Assembly: GCF_000378045.1 (NCBI RefSeq)
Contig: NZ_KB899099.1
Span: forward strand, 62,001 to 126,000
Length of the DNA stretch: 64,000 bases
From: Marinobacterium rhizophilum DSM 18822
Lineage (GTDB): Bacteria > Pseudomonadota > Gammaproteobacteria > Pseudomonadales > Balneatricaceae
Direction: 5' to 3'
Within the stretch, counting starts at the first letter, position 1. Each line of letters opens with the position of its first letter. Position numbers and translations under genes: made by a program. The notes below the pieces were generated by a model, which did not search any database, was not told where the DNA came from, and saw only the letters and a program-made list of their open reading frames with translations. Positions 36,489-43,697 of the stretch are shown here, in pieces.

Positions 36489-37781
36489 ATGCCAGACTTC
36501 GTTTTTTGTGCGGATGATTTTACCGGTGCATCCGACACTCTCGCCACGCTGACCCGCAACGGCCTGACGTCAAGACTCTACCTGCGCTCGGAAGACCTCG
36601 CTGCCAATCCCGACATCCAGACGCTCGATGCCGTCGGTATCGCGAGTTCGCTGCGATCGATGTCACAGCAAGCCGCGGTAGGCGAGATGAACCACATGGG
36701 AGCGAACCTGGCCCGAATTGGCGGCCGGTTTCATCACCTAAAAGTCTGTTCAACATTCGATAGCTCACCGGATATCGGCAATCTATGCGCGACAGCCGAT
36801 GCCTATTCGCAGCAAATCGAAGCAGACTGGACCGCGGTTATCGGCGGCCAGCCCTCCCTGGGGCGCTACTGCATATTCGGACATTTGTTTGCCGCGGACA
36901 GCAACGGCGTGATTCACCGTATCGACCGCCACCCAGTCATGCGGACCCATCCGATCACGCCAATGCAGGAGTCCGACCTGCGCCTGCATTTTCGGCAACA
37001 GGGCTGGTTAGAAACGGGGCTGGTCGACATTACCTCCTACAGACGCGGCGCCACGGAATTGGCGGCAGAACTCCGTTGTCGAATCGCAGACGGCGAAACC
37101 CGCACCCTGTTTGACGTGAGTGCGGACGAGGACCTCCAGGTCATAGGCCTGGCACTACAGACACTTAGCGATACCTGTCGCATCTTGAGTGTTGGATCCA
37201 GCAGCGTGGCGCAAGCATTGTCTCCGCTCTGCCCGGGGACAATCGACCCGCAAAGGCACGGGCCACACGACAGCCTTATAAAGGGCCCCGTTCTCGCATT
37301 TGCAGGCAGCCGGTCGACGCTAACCTCACAACAGGTTGAGGCCGCATTGGACTATGTAAAGCTAGAGCTTGAGCCTTCGGACCTGATCCACGCCCCAGAG
37401 CGTGACCGCATTATTCGACAAGGGGCTGACATTCTGGCAATGGGCAGCAACCTGCTGCTCTATCTCTCTGCCAATACCGGACACCTGTTAAGTGGTCGCG
37501 AGTTGGCACTGGCGACCGGCACGCTGCTGGATGCCATAGTGAGCCAATCTGCCATCGGTTTGCTGGCCATTGCTGGCGGCGACACATCGAGTATTGCCGT
37601 TCAGACAATGGACATTGACTGCCTGTCCTTTATCGGGGATTTCGAGCGCGGAGTCCCCCTGATTCGGGCCCACAGTTACATACCTAACTTGAACGAACTC
37701 CCCATGATCCTCAAAGGCGGACAGATGGGTACTGTCGACATATTCAATCGGATTGCGGCCCTCGCGGGCGAGCCCCGATAA
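36489..37781 (+). CDS. Four-carbon acid sugar kinase family protein (DUF1537)
   Basis: A 430-residue kinase of the OtnK/DtnK/OiaK family. N-terminal domain: FVFCADDFTGASDTLATL, the substrate-binding motif of the family. C-terminal nucleotide-binding domain: AFAGSRSTLTSQQV, AIAGGDTSSIAVQTM and LPMILKGGQMG. The family phosphorylates 3-oxo-tetronate, 3-oxo-isoapionate and related acid sugars at C4. Eleven bases separate it from the RLP gene, and the product of such a kinase is the RLP substrate in apionate catabolism, so the two probably act in sequence. It is the last gene of the operon and converges on recA. Confidence 0.9.
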   Translation: MPDFVFCADDFTGASDTLATLTRNGLTSRLYLRSEDLAANPDIQTLDAVGIASSLRSMSQQAAVGEMNHMGANLARIGGRFHHLKVCSTFDSSPDIGNLCATADAYSQQIEADWTAVIGGQPSLGRYCIFGHLFAADSNGVIHRIDRHPVMRTHPITPMQESDLRLHFRQQGWLETGLVDITSYRRGATELAAELRCRIADGETRTLFDVSADEDLQVIGLALQTLSDTCRILSVGSSSVAQALSPLCPGTIDPQRHGPHDSLIKGPVLAFAGSRSTLTSQQVEAALDYVKLELEPSDLIHAPERDRIIRQGADILAMGSNLLLYLSANTGHLLSGRELALATGTLLDAIVSQSAIGLLAIAGGDTSSIAVQTMDIDCLSFIGDFERGVPLIRAHSYIPNLNELPMILKGGQMGTVDIFNRIAALAGEPR

Positions 37782-37953
37782 CCGCACCGGTAGTGCGCAG
37801 CGGGTCACCCATCTGGTGGGCAACAGGCCGCCGCACCCCGCCCCCGTGGTATGCCGAATGGCATGCGGTATTTTCGGCGCCAACATTCCGGCGTAATCCG
37901 CGGCCTGGTCGCGCTAGCCTGGTACGGCACCATGTGGGCGCTACGCAGGCAAC

Positions 37954-37981
37954 AAAAAAGGCTCCCTCGGGAGCCTTTTTT
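37954..37981. terminator. Bidirectional terminator between the kinase gene and recA
   Basis: AAAAAAGGCTCC, loop CTCG, GGAGCCTTTTTT: a near-perfect 12-bp stem with A and T tracts on both sides. It ends recA (minus strand, stop at 38003) and also serves the catabolic operon coming from the left. No recX gene follows recA on this side. Confidence 0.93.
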
Positions 37982-38002
37982 CAGATATTCAGTCGAACCG
38001 CG

Positions 38003-39049
38003 TCAGAACTGCAGTTCTTCGGTTTCACTGGCCTTGTCGTCAGCGGCTTCCCTGGGCTTGGGCTTGACCAGCAGCTTTTCACGAATGGCGTTTTCTATTT
38101 CGGTCGCAATCTCGGGATGCTGCTCAAGGTACTTGGCCGCGTTGGCCTTGCCCTGGCCGATCTTGTCACCCTTGTAGGCATACCAGGCGCCGGACTTGTC
38201 CACCAGCCCCTGCTGCACACCCAGGTCGATCACTTCGCCCATGCGATAGATGCCCTGACCGTAAAGAATCTGGAACTCGGCCTGACGGAACGGCGGTGCC
38301 ACCTTGTTCTTGACGACCTTGACGCGGGTTTCGTTACCGGTGACTTCATCACCCTGTTTCACCGCACCAATGCGACGAATATCCAGACGCACCGAAGCGT
38401 AGAACTTCAACGCGTTACCGCCTGTGGTGGTTTCGGGTGAACCGAACATGACACCGATCTTCATGCGGATCTGGTTGATGAAAATCATCAGGCAGTTGGT
38501 GTTCTTGATGTTGCCGGTCAGCTTGCGCAGCGCCTGGGACATCAGGCGCGCCTGCAGACCCACGTGGGAATCACCCATCTCGCCTTCGATTTCAGCCTTG
38601 GGGGTCAGGGCTGCAACGGAGTCGACCACGATCACGTCAACGGCAGCGGAACGCACCAGCATGTCGGCAATCTCCAGCGCCTGCTCGCCGGTATCCGGCT
38701 GAGACACCAGCAGAGCGTCGACATCCACGCCCAGCTTTTCGGCATAGATCGGGTCCAGCGCATGCTCGGCATCGATAAAGGCACAGGTTTTGCCAGCGCG
38801 TTGCGCCTCGGCAATGGCCTGCAGGGTCAGCGTGGTTTTACCCGACGATTCCGGGCCATAGATTTCAACGATACGCCCGTAGGGCAGGCCGCCAATGCCC
38901 AGCGCGATATCCAGGCCGAGGGAGCCGGTGGACACCGCTGGAATGGCTTCGCGCGGCTGATCGCCCATGCGCATAACCGCGCCTTTGCCGAATTGCCGTT
39001 CAATCTGACCCAGTGCCGCGTCGAGTGCTTTCTTTCTGTTCGCGTCCAT
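38003..39049 (-). CDS. recA: Recombinase RecA
   Basis: 348 residues, full length. Walker A motif [10 protein letters not shown]; loop L1/L2 regions and [21 protein letters not shown] are intact, and the acidic end [12 protein letters not shown] is typical. It forms the ATP-dependent filament for recombination and triggers LexA cleavage. The start at 39049 ([21 protein letters not shown]) has AGGGG upstream; a longer frame to 39082 adds residues not found in RecA. A LexA box lies 50 bp upstream. pncC is the next gene upstream on the same strand. Confidence 0.98.
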   Translation of the reverse strand: MDANRKKALDAALGQIERQFGKGAVMRMGDQPREAIPAVSTGSLGLDIALGIGGLPYGRIVEIYGPESSGKTTLTLQAIAEAQRAGKTCAFIDAEHALDPIYAEKLGVDVDALLVSQPDTGEQALEIADMLVRSAAVDVIVVDSVAALTPKAEIEGEMGDSHVGLQARLMSQALRKLTGNIKNTNCLMIFINQIRMKIGVMFGSPETTTGGNALKFYASVRLDIRRIGAVKQGDEVTGNETRVKVVKNKVAPPFRQAEFQILYGQGIYRMGEVIDLGVQQGLVDKSGAWYAYKGDKIGQGKANAAKYLEQHPEIATEIENAIREKLLVKPKPREAADDKASETEELQF

Positions 39050-39099
39050 TTTCAACCCCTTGCGCTTAATCGAATACAGCACTCTGGCGCCTGACCGGA

Positions 39100-39119
39100 T
39101 ACTGTATGTTTGGACAGTA
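39100..39119 (-). promoter_or_regulatory. LexA (SOS) box of recA
   Basis: TACTGTATGTTTGGACAGTA fits CTGT-N8-ACAG with symmetric flanking TA/TA. It is placed 50 bp upstream of the recA start, where it would cover the promoter. LexA repression of recA is standard in gammaproteobacteria. Confidence 0.9.
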
Positions 39120-39187
39120 TTATTCCAGATCGCTTTCGGAATGCAACCTATTTGAGTGCTTTTTATACGATAGGCACCGACAACGGA

Positions 39188-39667
39188 CTAGCTTCGCTCC
39201 AGCATGCCCAAGAGGCCTTGCAAGGCAATCTCCACCGCCTGACGCCGCACTGCCTCACGATCACCTGCCAACAGATGGCACTGCGCCCGGGTCGGCTGAC
39301 CCTCACAGGCCCAGGCAAACCAGACAGTACCCACGGGCTTGAGCTCGCTGCCACCGCCAGGTCCTGCAATGCCGCTGACCGATACGGCCAGCTGCACACC
39401 GCTCTGGCGTCGCGCGCCTTCGGCCATGGCCCGCACCACCGCCTCGCTTACCGCGCCTTCCTGCTCGATCAACTCAGAGGACACGCCCAGCATGCGCGCC
39501 TTGGCGGCATTGGAATAGGTGACAAAACCGCCATCAAACCAATCTGAGCTGCCGGCCAGTGCCGTCAGCGCCTGCGCCACCCAGCCGCCGGTACAGGACT
39601 CCGCCGTTGCGAGCATCCAGTTGCGCTCCAGCATCCGCTGCGCGATCTTTTCCACCCACTGCTGCAT
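39188..39667 (-). CDS. pncC: Nicotinamide-nucleotide amidase (CinA C-terminal domain)
   Basis: Deamidates nicotinamide mononucleotide to nicotinate mononucleotide in the pyridine nucleotide cycle. 159 residues, the short PncC form without the N-terminal COG1058 domain. Motifs: AESCTGGWVAQALT, FDGGFVTYSNAAKARMLGV and VSVSGIAGPGGGSELKPVGTVWFA. The start at 39667 has GGGAGGGTGG upstream. It precedes recA, the usual pncC-recA order in gammaproteobacteria. In relatives the gene upstream on the other side is mutS, which here lies 24 kb away. Confidence 0.95.
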   Translation of the reverse strand: MQQWVEKIAQRMLERNWMLATAESCTGGWVAQALTALAGSSDWFDGGFVTYSNAAKARMLGVSSELIEQEGAVSEAVVRAMAEGARRQSGVQLAVSVSGIAGPGGGSELKPVGTVWFAWACEGQPTRAQCHLLAGDREAVRRQAVEIALQGLLGMLERS

Positions 39668-39739
39668 ACCACCCTCCCTGAACATTCGTTTTGTCCAACA
39701 TGCCTGCCTGACACACCGGACGCAACCGGCCAACCGAAT

Positions 39740-40915
39740 TCAGATACAAAGAAAAGGACGAATACGCTCCAGGGTCACTCTGCCGATACCGCGCACCTGG
39801 ATCAGCGCGTCCAGACTGCCGAAAGGACGCTCCAGGATGATGGCCCTTGCCAGACGCGCCGAGAGAAACTTCACCTTCTCAAGCTCCCGGGCACTGGCGC
39901 GATTGATCGACACCAGGCTGACGGCCGAAGACGCTTCGACGGGCTCCTTGGCGGGCGCTTTGTGGGGAGCATCCACGGGCGCCCCAGCTAAAGGGATCTC
40001 AACTGCCTGGCACGCGGGCAAGTGGGGCACCGACTCCAGAGGTGGTAACTGGACCGGTTCGCACGACTTCGGCTCAGCTTCGATCGGCGCTTCCGCGAGC
40101 GGCGCCTGTTCAGGCTCAGCTTCCAGCTCGCACGGACCCTCCTCCACAGGATCAGCCGGTATCGGAGTCTCGCCAACAGACCTGGGCAGGACACGGTAGT
40201 CGCGGGTCAGGCGCCCGGCTTCACTCCACTCGCGCAACATCAGCACCAGGTATGCATCGCCAGCCGGTACCGCCATCAAGTCCAGGTTGAAACGGTTTTG
40301 CAGCCACTCGAAGCCGCCACACAGCGTACCCAGCTGCGTGGTGGTGGCCAGCAGGGTGCCGCTGAATGCGCCCCCCCGGTAGGGCTCGTGCAACGCCCAG
40401 AGTTCCAGCGTCAGCGAGCCGGACAGGTTGCTGGCGGCACGCGGATTGAGAATGCGCTCAACCCTCAAGTCCACATGAGCCGAAGCCAGTTCGCACTCAA
40501 CCTCGCCCAGCAGCATTGGCTGGGTGAACGCCTGGCGGTTATCGAAATTGACGTAATCATGCAGCTGTACCGCACCACTGCCGTCCACGGCCACAAGCGT
40601 CAGGACGATGGCATAATCTTCCTGCCCGGCTGGCGGCAGGGCCAGCGTGCTTTGCTCGGCGACAGAAACAGTCGTGTCCTGAATATCGATTGGACATTCA
40701 GCGACCTTGATTCCCTGCAACGTACCGCCATCAAAGCGTGAGTGGCAGGCCCAAAGCTGCAGCAGACAACGCTGCTGGCCCAACGATTGCGGGTCGAGAA
40801 TGGTCACATCGGCGCCAAGCCGTGCGCGGTCACCCTCGATACGGTAATGGAAATCACCGCTTAACCGGGCAACAGGATACCGAGTGTGTCTGGATGGGTC
40901 GTCTTGGTTAATCAT
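39740..40915 (-). CDS. Protein with two repeated beta domains and a C-terminal helix-hairpin-helix
   Basis: A 391-residue protein I do not recognise as a whole. Residues ~15-125 and ~130-240 look like two copies of one domain (compare LLQLWACHSRFDGGTLQGIKVAE with LTLELWALHEPYRGGAFSGTLLA). A Pro/Glu/Ala-rich linker spans about 245-325. A ComEA/DUF655-like helix-hairpin-helix ends the protein (SINRASARELEKVKFLSARLARAIILERPFGSLDALIQVRGIG). The hairpin module usually binds DNA or partner proteins. There is no signal peptide, so it is probably cytosolic. It begins 72 bp upstream of pncC on the same strand, but nothing ties it to NAD or DNA repair. Confidence 0.72.
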   Translation of the reverse strand: MINQDDPSRHTRYPVARLSGDFHYRIEGDRARLGADVTILDPQSLGQQRCLLQLWACHSRFDGGTLQGIKVAECPIDIQDTTVSVAEQSTLALPPAGQEDYAIVLTLVAVDGSGAVQLHDYVNFDNRQAFTQPMLLGEVECELASAHVDLRVERILNPRAASNLSGSLTLELWALHEPYRGGAFSGTLLATTTQLGTLCGGFEWLQNRFNLDLMAVPAGDAYLVLMLREWSEAGRLTRDYRVLPRSVGETPIPADPVEEGPCELEAEPEQAPLAEAPIEAEPKSCEPVQLPPLESVPHLPACQAVEIPLAGAPVDAPHKAPAKEPVEASSAVSLVSINRASARELEKVKFLSARLARAIILERPFGSLDALIQVRGIGRVTLERIRPFLCI

Positions 40916-41397
40916 GTATGTCTACTCTGCTCACGTTGGCGTGCAAAACGCGCAGCATTATAAGGCCATAATCCGGTAAGAAAATGACAGACCACAGCTT
41001 GCAGGTAAAAAATTAAAGATCGACGCAGATAACCGCCCGTTAGCGCCTAACTCAAAACATTTACGCACCATCAAGGTGCGTTTTCATATCGACGGGCCTG
41101 TCGATATGCAATCCTGTACTGCCGCGATATAAATGGACCCCCGCTTTCGGCCACCTGATCGAGCACGCCTTCGCAATCAGTCCTTCAACGGCGATGGACG
41201 ATGGTTATCGCAACTGTTTCGCGCCTCAACGCGATCCATCGCCTTGAAACCCGGCAACTTCAACCACCGATCGGTCGCTCGCGCTTTGCTGTTGTTACAG
41301 CAAGGTATTGATCAACCCCGACACTGGGCATTACCGATGCCTCAAAACGCATGATCAGTACGAATCAGCGCCCACCGGGGCCTGTTGCTTCGTTTTG
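40916..41397. other. Intergenic region with two hairpins
   Basis: 482 bp without a convincing gene. ACGCACC-ATCAA-GGTGCGT followed by TTTT (41063-41084) looks like a terminator on the plus strand. Directly after it CATATCGAC-GGGCCT-GTCGATATG (41085-41108) forms a 9-bp-stem hairpin. A 73-codon plus-strand open frame from 41133 has no ribosome-binding site and no family resemblance. Confidence 0.55.
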
Positions 41398-42177
41398 TCA
41401 GTACCGGGCCAGCCCCCTGGAGCCGGTCACAACGCCTCGCACTGCAGCATACCGCCCTGGGCCCTGGAGTAACGCGCCTGAGTCCCTGTCCCAGAACTCG
41501 ACATTTCGCCCCGTAAAACGGGCACCGCTACCGGACGCTTTGCGGTAAAGCAGCATCTGATCCTCGCCGTCATTGAGCATCAGTGAAGGCAGCCGGGTAT
41601 TGTTGTCGAAGTACGCTGCAAGGCGACGTCCGTCGTCACAGGTATAAGTCACGGCGGCGGGCACCAGCACATCGCCGGTCTTGACCTCCAGTTCTGTGAT
41701 GCGCTGGTCATACTCGGTACACACACACTCAGGTAGCGCCTGCGCTTTCCAGCAATCGCCCCTGCCCTTGATCCATCCGCGCTGCATCGCTTGCAGAGAG
41801 GGAACCTCACTCGGCTCAAACTGGTTCAGAGCCTTGCGATAGAGCTCATCCATTCTTAGATCTAGCCGCGCCAGCGCGCTATCGGAACAGACCAGCGCCT
41901 GCACGCTGCCACGCGCCCGAGCGCAGTCAAAGCTCGACTGAACGCGCTCTGCGTCCAGCGGCAAAAACTCCAGAATTGAGCCGTCGGCGAAGGTCGCGAG
42001 ATAAATTCGCCCGTCACGCATTACAACAGAGCGAACATGGGAAAGGTCACGCAGAAAGCGGTGATCGATCGAGCCCTCACCACAAAACATGCGCGTCGCT
42101 GCAACAGGGCCCAGTTCCAGGCCGGACGCTGGACTGTATGTCCAGCTGCCGTTGCCCGCATTACAGTCTGCCTGCAC
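41398..42177 (-). pseudogene. 5'-truncated META-DUF1311-MliC protein gene
   Basis: 259 codons remain. The first ~65 residues are the second half of a META/HslJ domain (DCNAGNGSWTYSPASGLELG in place of the usual GCN...Y core, then TRMFCGEG). A DUF1311/LprI-like middle follows (about 80-150, SFDCARARGSVQALVCSDSALARLD). An MliC lysozyme-inhibitor domain comes last (about 165-240; VTYTCDDGRRLAAYFDNN, GRNVEFW). Intact relatives are periplasmic lipoproteins that protect against lysozyme. Here the frame starts at a GTG in mid-domain, an in-frame stop lies 7 codons upstream, no ribosome-binding site is visible, and the signal peptide and first META strands are lacking. The broken edge abuts the exopolysaccharide cluster. 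Confidence 0.7.
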
Positions 42178-42185
42178 AACCGTGG

Positions 42186-42962
42186 CTAGCTGCTATGCAG
42201 TACGCCGGTCCAGACCCTGGATGGCCAGGGTGGACCTTCAGCGGCAGAGGCCGGCACGCAAACGCCGCGGCTGAATTTCAACTCGTCAGGCAGAGCGCCG
42301 CAGAGCAGCGGGGTCTGCCCGATACGATCGGCCAGATTGAACAGCGACCGGGTCTGGGCCTGGCTGTATTCGACGGTACGCCGTGCCGATTCCAGAATCT
42401 GCCGGCGCTGTTCAGGCTCAAGCTGCGGCCAGGCGATGAGCCCTACTTTGGCAAGTCCGCGATTGATCGTCATGCGCCAGGGGCCGTTCTCGAAGCCGCG
42501 CGCCAGGGCCCGGTCGAATTCTTCGTCGAACTCCAGCAGGTGCAGCTTGACGAAGGCCAGCTGCACCCAGGTGTCGGGCCAGTCCGGACGGGCCGCGATG
42601 GCGAGCCGGTAAGCATCCCGCGCCTGCAGCCGGGAAGGCTCAGCCTCTGCATCGCCGAAATCGAGCTGCTGGTGCTTCCATGCGTAGACCTTGCCGAGCC
42701 GCGCGTAGTAGTCCCCGTTGGCGCCGGGATAGAAGGCCACCGCCCGCTGTGCGGCGGCCTCGGCAATATCCCAGGCCTGCAGCGAAGGCAGCACGCCCTG
42801 CCGCTCCCAGTCCTCGACAAAGCGCTCCGCCTGGTGGGCGGCAACACCCGCAATCAGCAGCCGCAGGCCGACGACGGCCAGTGCCAAGCTGCAGCACAGC
42901 AAGATGCCAAGCCCGAGCTGGCGCAGGCGTGGCGGTATTTGTCGGTTTGTAGCAGTGTTCAT
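42186..42962 (-). CDS. VpsP-like polysaccharide biosynthesis protein
   Basis: A 258-residue protein with one N-terminal membrane helix (about 15-40, LGLGILLCCSLALAVVGLRLLIAGV) and a TPR-like helical periplasmic region (AWDIAEAAAQRAVAFYPGANGDYYARLGKVYAW, ARPDWPDTWVQLAFVKLHLLEFDEEF). This matches VpsP of Vibrio exopolysaccharide loci. The exact role is unknown; it may organise the export complex. The start overlaps the phosphatase gene stop by 4 bp. The last residues (PPWPSRVWTGVLHSS) end only 8 bp before the truncated META gene. Confidence 0.75.
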   Translation of the reverse strand: MNTATNRQIPPRLRQLGLGILLCCSLALAVVGLRLLIAGVAAHQAERFVEDWERQGVLPSLQAWDIAEAAAQRAVAFYPGANGDYYARLGKVYAWKHQQLDFGDAEAEPSRLQARDAYRLAIAARPDWPDTWVQLAFVKLHLLEFDEEFDRALARGFENGPWRMTINRGLAKVGLIAWPQLEPEQRRQILESARRTVEYSQAQTRSLFNLADRIGQTPLLCGALPDELKFSRGVCVPASAAEGPPWPSRVWTGVLHSS

Positions 42963-43687
42963 CGATCGAAGTGGTCCAGCGCGATTTTCCAGGGGTTTAG
43001 GCTCACCAGCTCTGCGGCACGCTGGGCGCCGATCAGCTGCTCAGCAGCCTTGACGGCGTTACGCAGACAGGGAGGACGGCGGTCGCGGTTGTGGGCATCG
43101 GTCGCCAGAATGGTGACATGACCCTGCAGTAGCAGGTCGGTGGCGATCTCCGCGGCCTGCTCGCCGAAATGGCCCGTCAGGGATGATGCCGTCACCTGCA
43201 GCAGGCAACCCTGCTCAAGGAACGGCCTGAGCCGCGACGGCTGGCGCATGATGCCCTTGTTGCGTTCGGGGTGGGCGATCATCGGCAGGACACCGCGGCC
43301 CTTCAGCCACTGCGTCAGGCGCTCGGCGCCAAAGGGGATCTCGCCATGGGGGAACTCCAGCAGCATCACCTTGCTGCCTTCCCATTGACCGAGGAACGGG
43401 ATCCTGTCCTCGGCAACGCCGGTCATCAATTCCAGCCCGAAGCGCACTTCAGCCGCTGCGGCCACCTGCAGTTCGATGCCGGCGCTTGCCAACGCCTCAC
43501 GGAACTGTTGCAGCGCCGCCGCAATGGACTGCGGCGTATTGTCATAACGCCCGGGATGGATGTGGGGCGTGCAGACCATATGCGTGATGCCTTCCACAAC
43601 GGCCATGCGCGCCAGTTCCAGCGAGGCCTCAACGTCGGGGGCGCCGTCATCGATGCCCGGGAGCAGGTGGTTGTGCAGGTCTATCAT
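42959..43687 (-). CDS. PHP-type tyrosine phosphatase (CpsB/CapC family)
   Basis: A 242-residue metal-dependent protein-tyrosine phosphatase. PHP motifs: IDLHNHLLPGIDDGAPD, THMVCTPHIHPG, EVRF and ATDAHNRDRRPP. It dephosphorylates the tyrosine cluster of the Wzc-type kinase encoded just upstream (10-bp gap) and so controls polymer length. The start at 43687 has GAGGAGG upstream; the reading to 43756 overlaps the kinase gene. This PHP form is more usual in Gram-positive capsule loci than the Wzb type of enterobacteria. Confidence 0.9.
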   Translation of the reverse strand: MIDLHNHLLPGIDDGAPDVEASLELARMAVVEGITHMVCTPHIHPGRYDNTPQSIAAALQQFREALASAGIELQVAAAAEVRFGLELMTGVAEDRIPFLGQWEGSKVMLLEFPHGEIPFGAERLTQWLKGRGVLPMIAHPERNKGIMRQPSRLRPFLEQGCLLQVTASSLTGHFGEQAAEIATDLLLQGHVTILATDAHNRDRRPPCLRNAVKAAEQLIGAQRAAELVSLNPWKIALDHFDR

Positions 43688-43697
43688 GGACACCTCC

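Noticed and set aside
41133-41354. 73-codon frame in the 40.9-41.4 kb intergenic region
   Set aside because: No ribosome-binding site, no family resemblance, and it follows hairpins that look like terminators.
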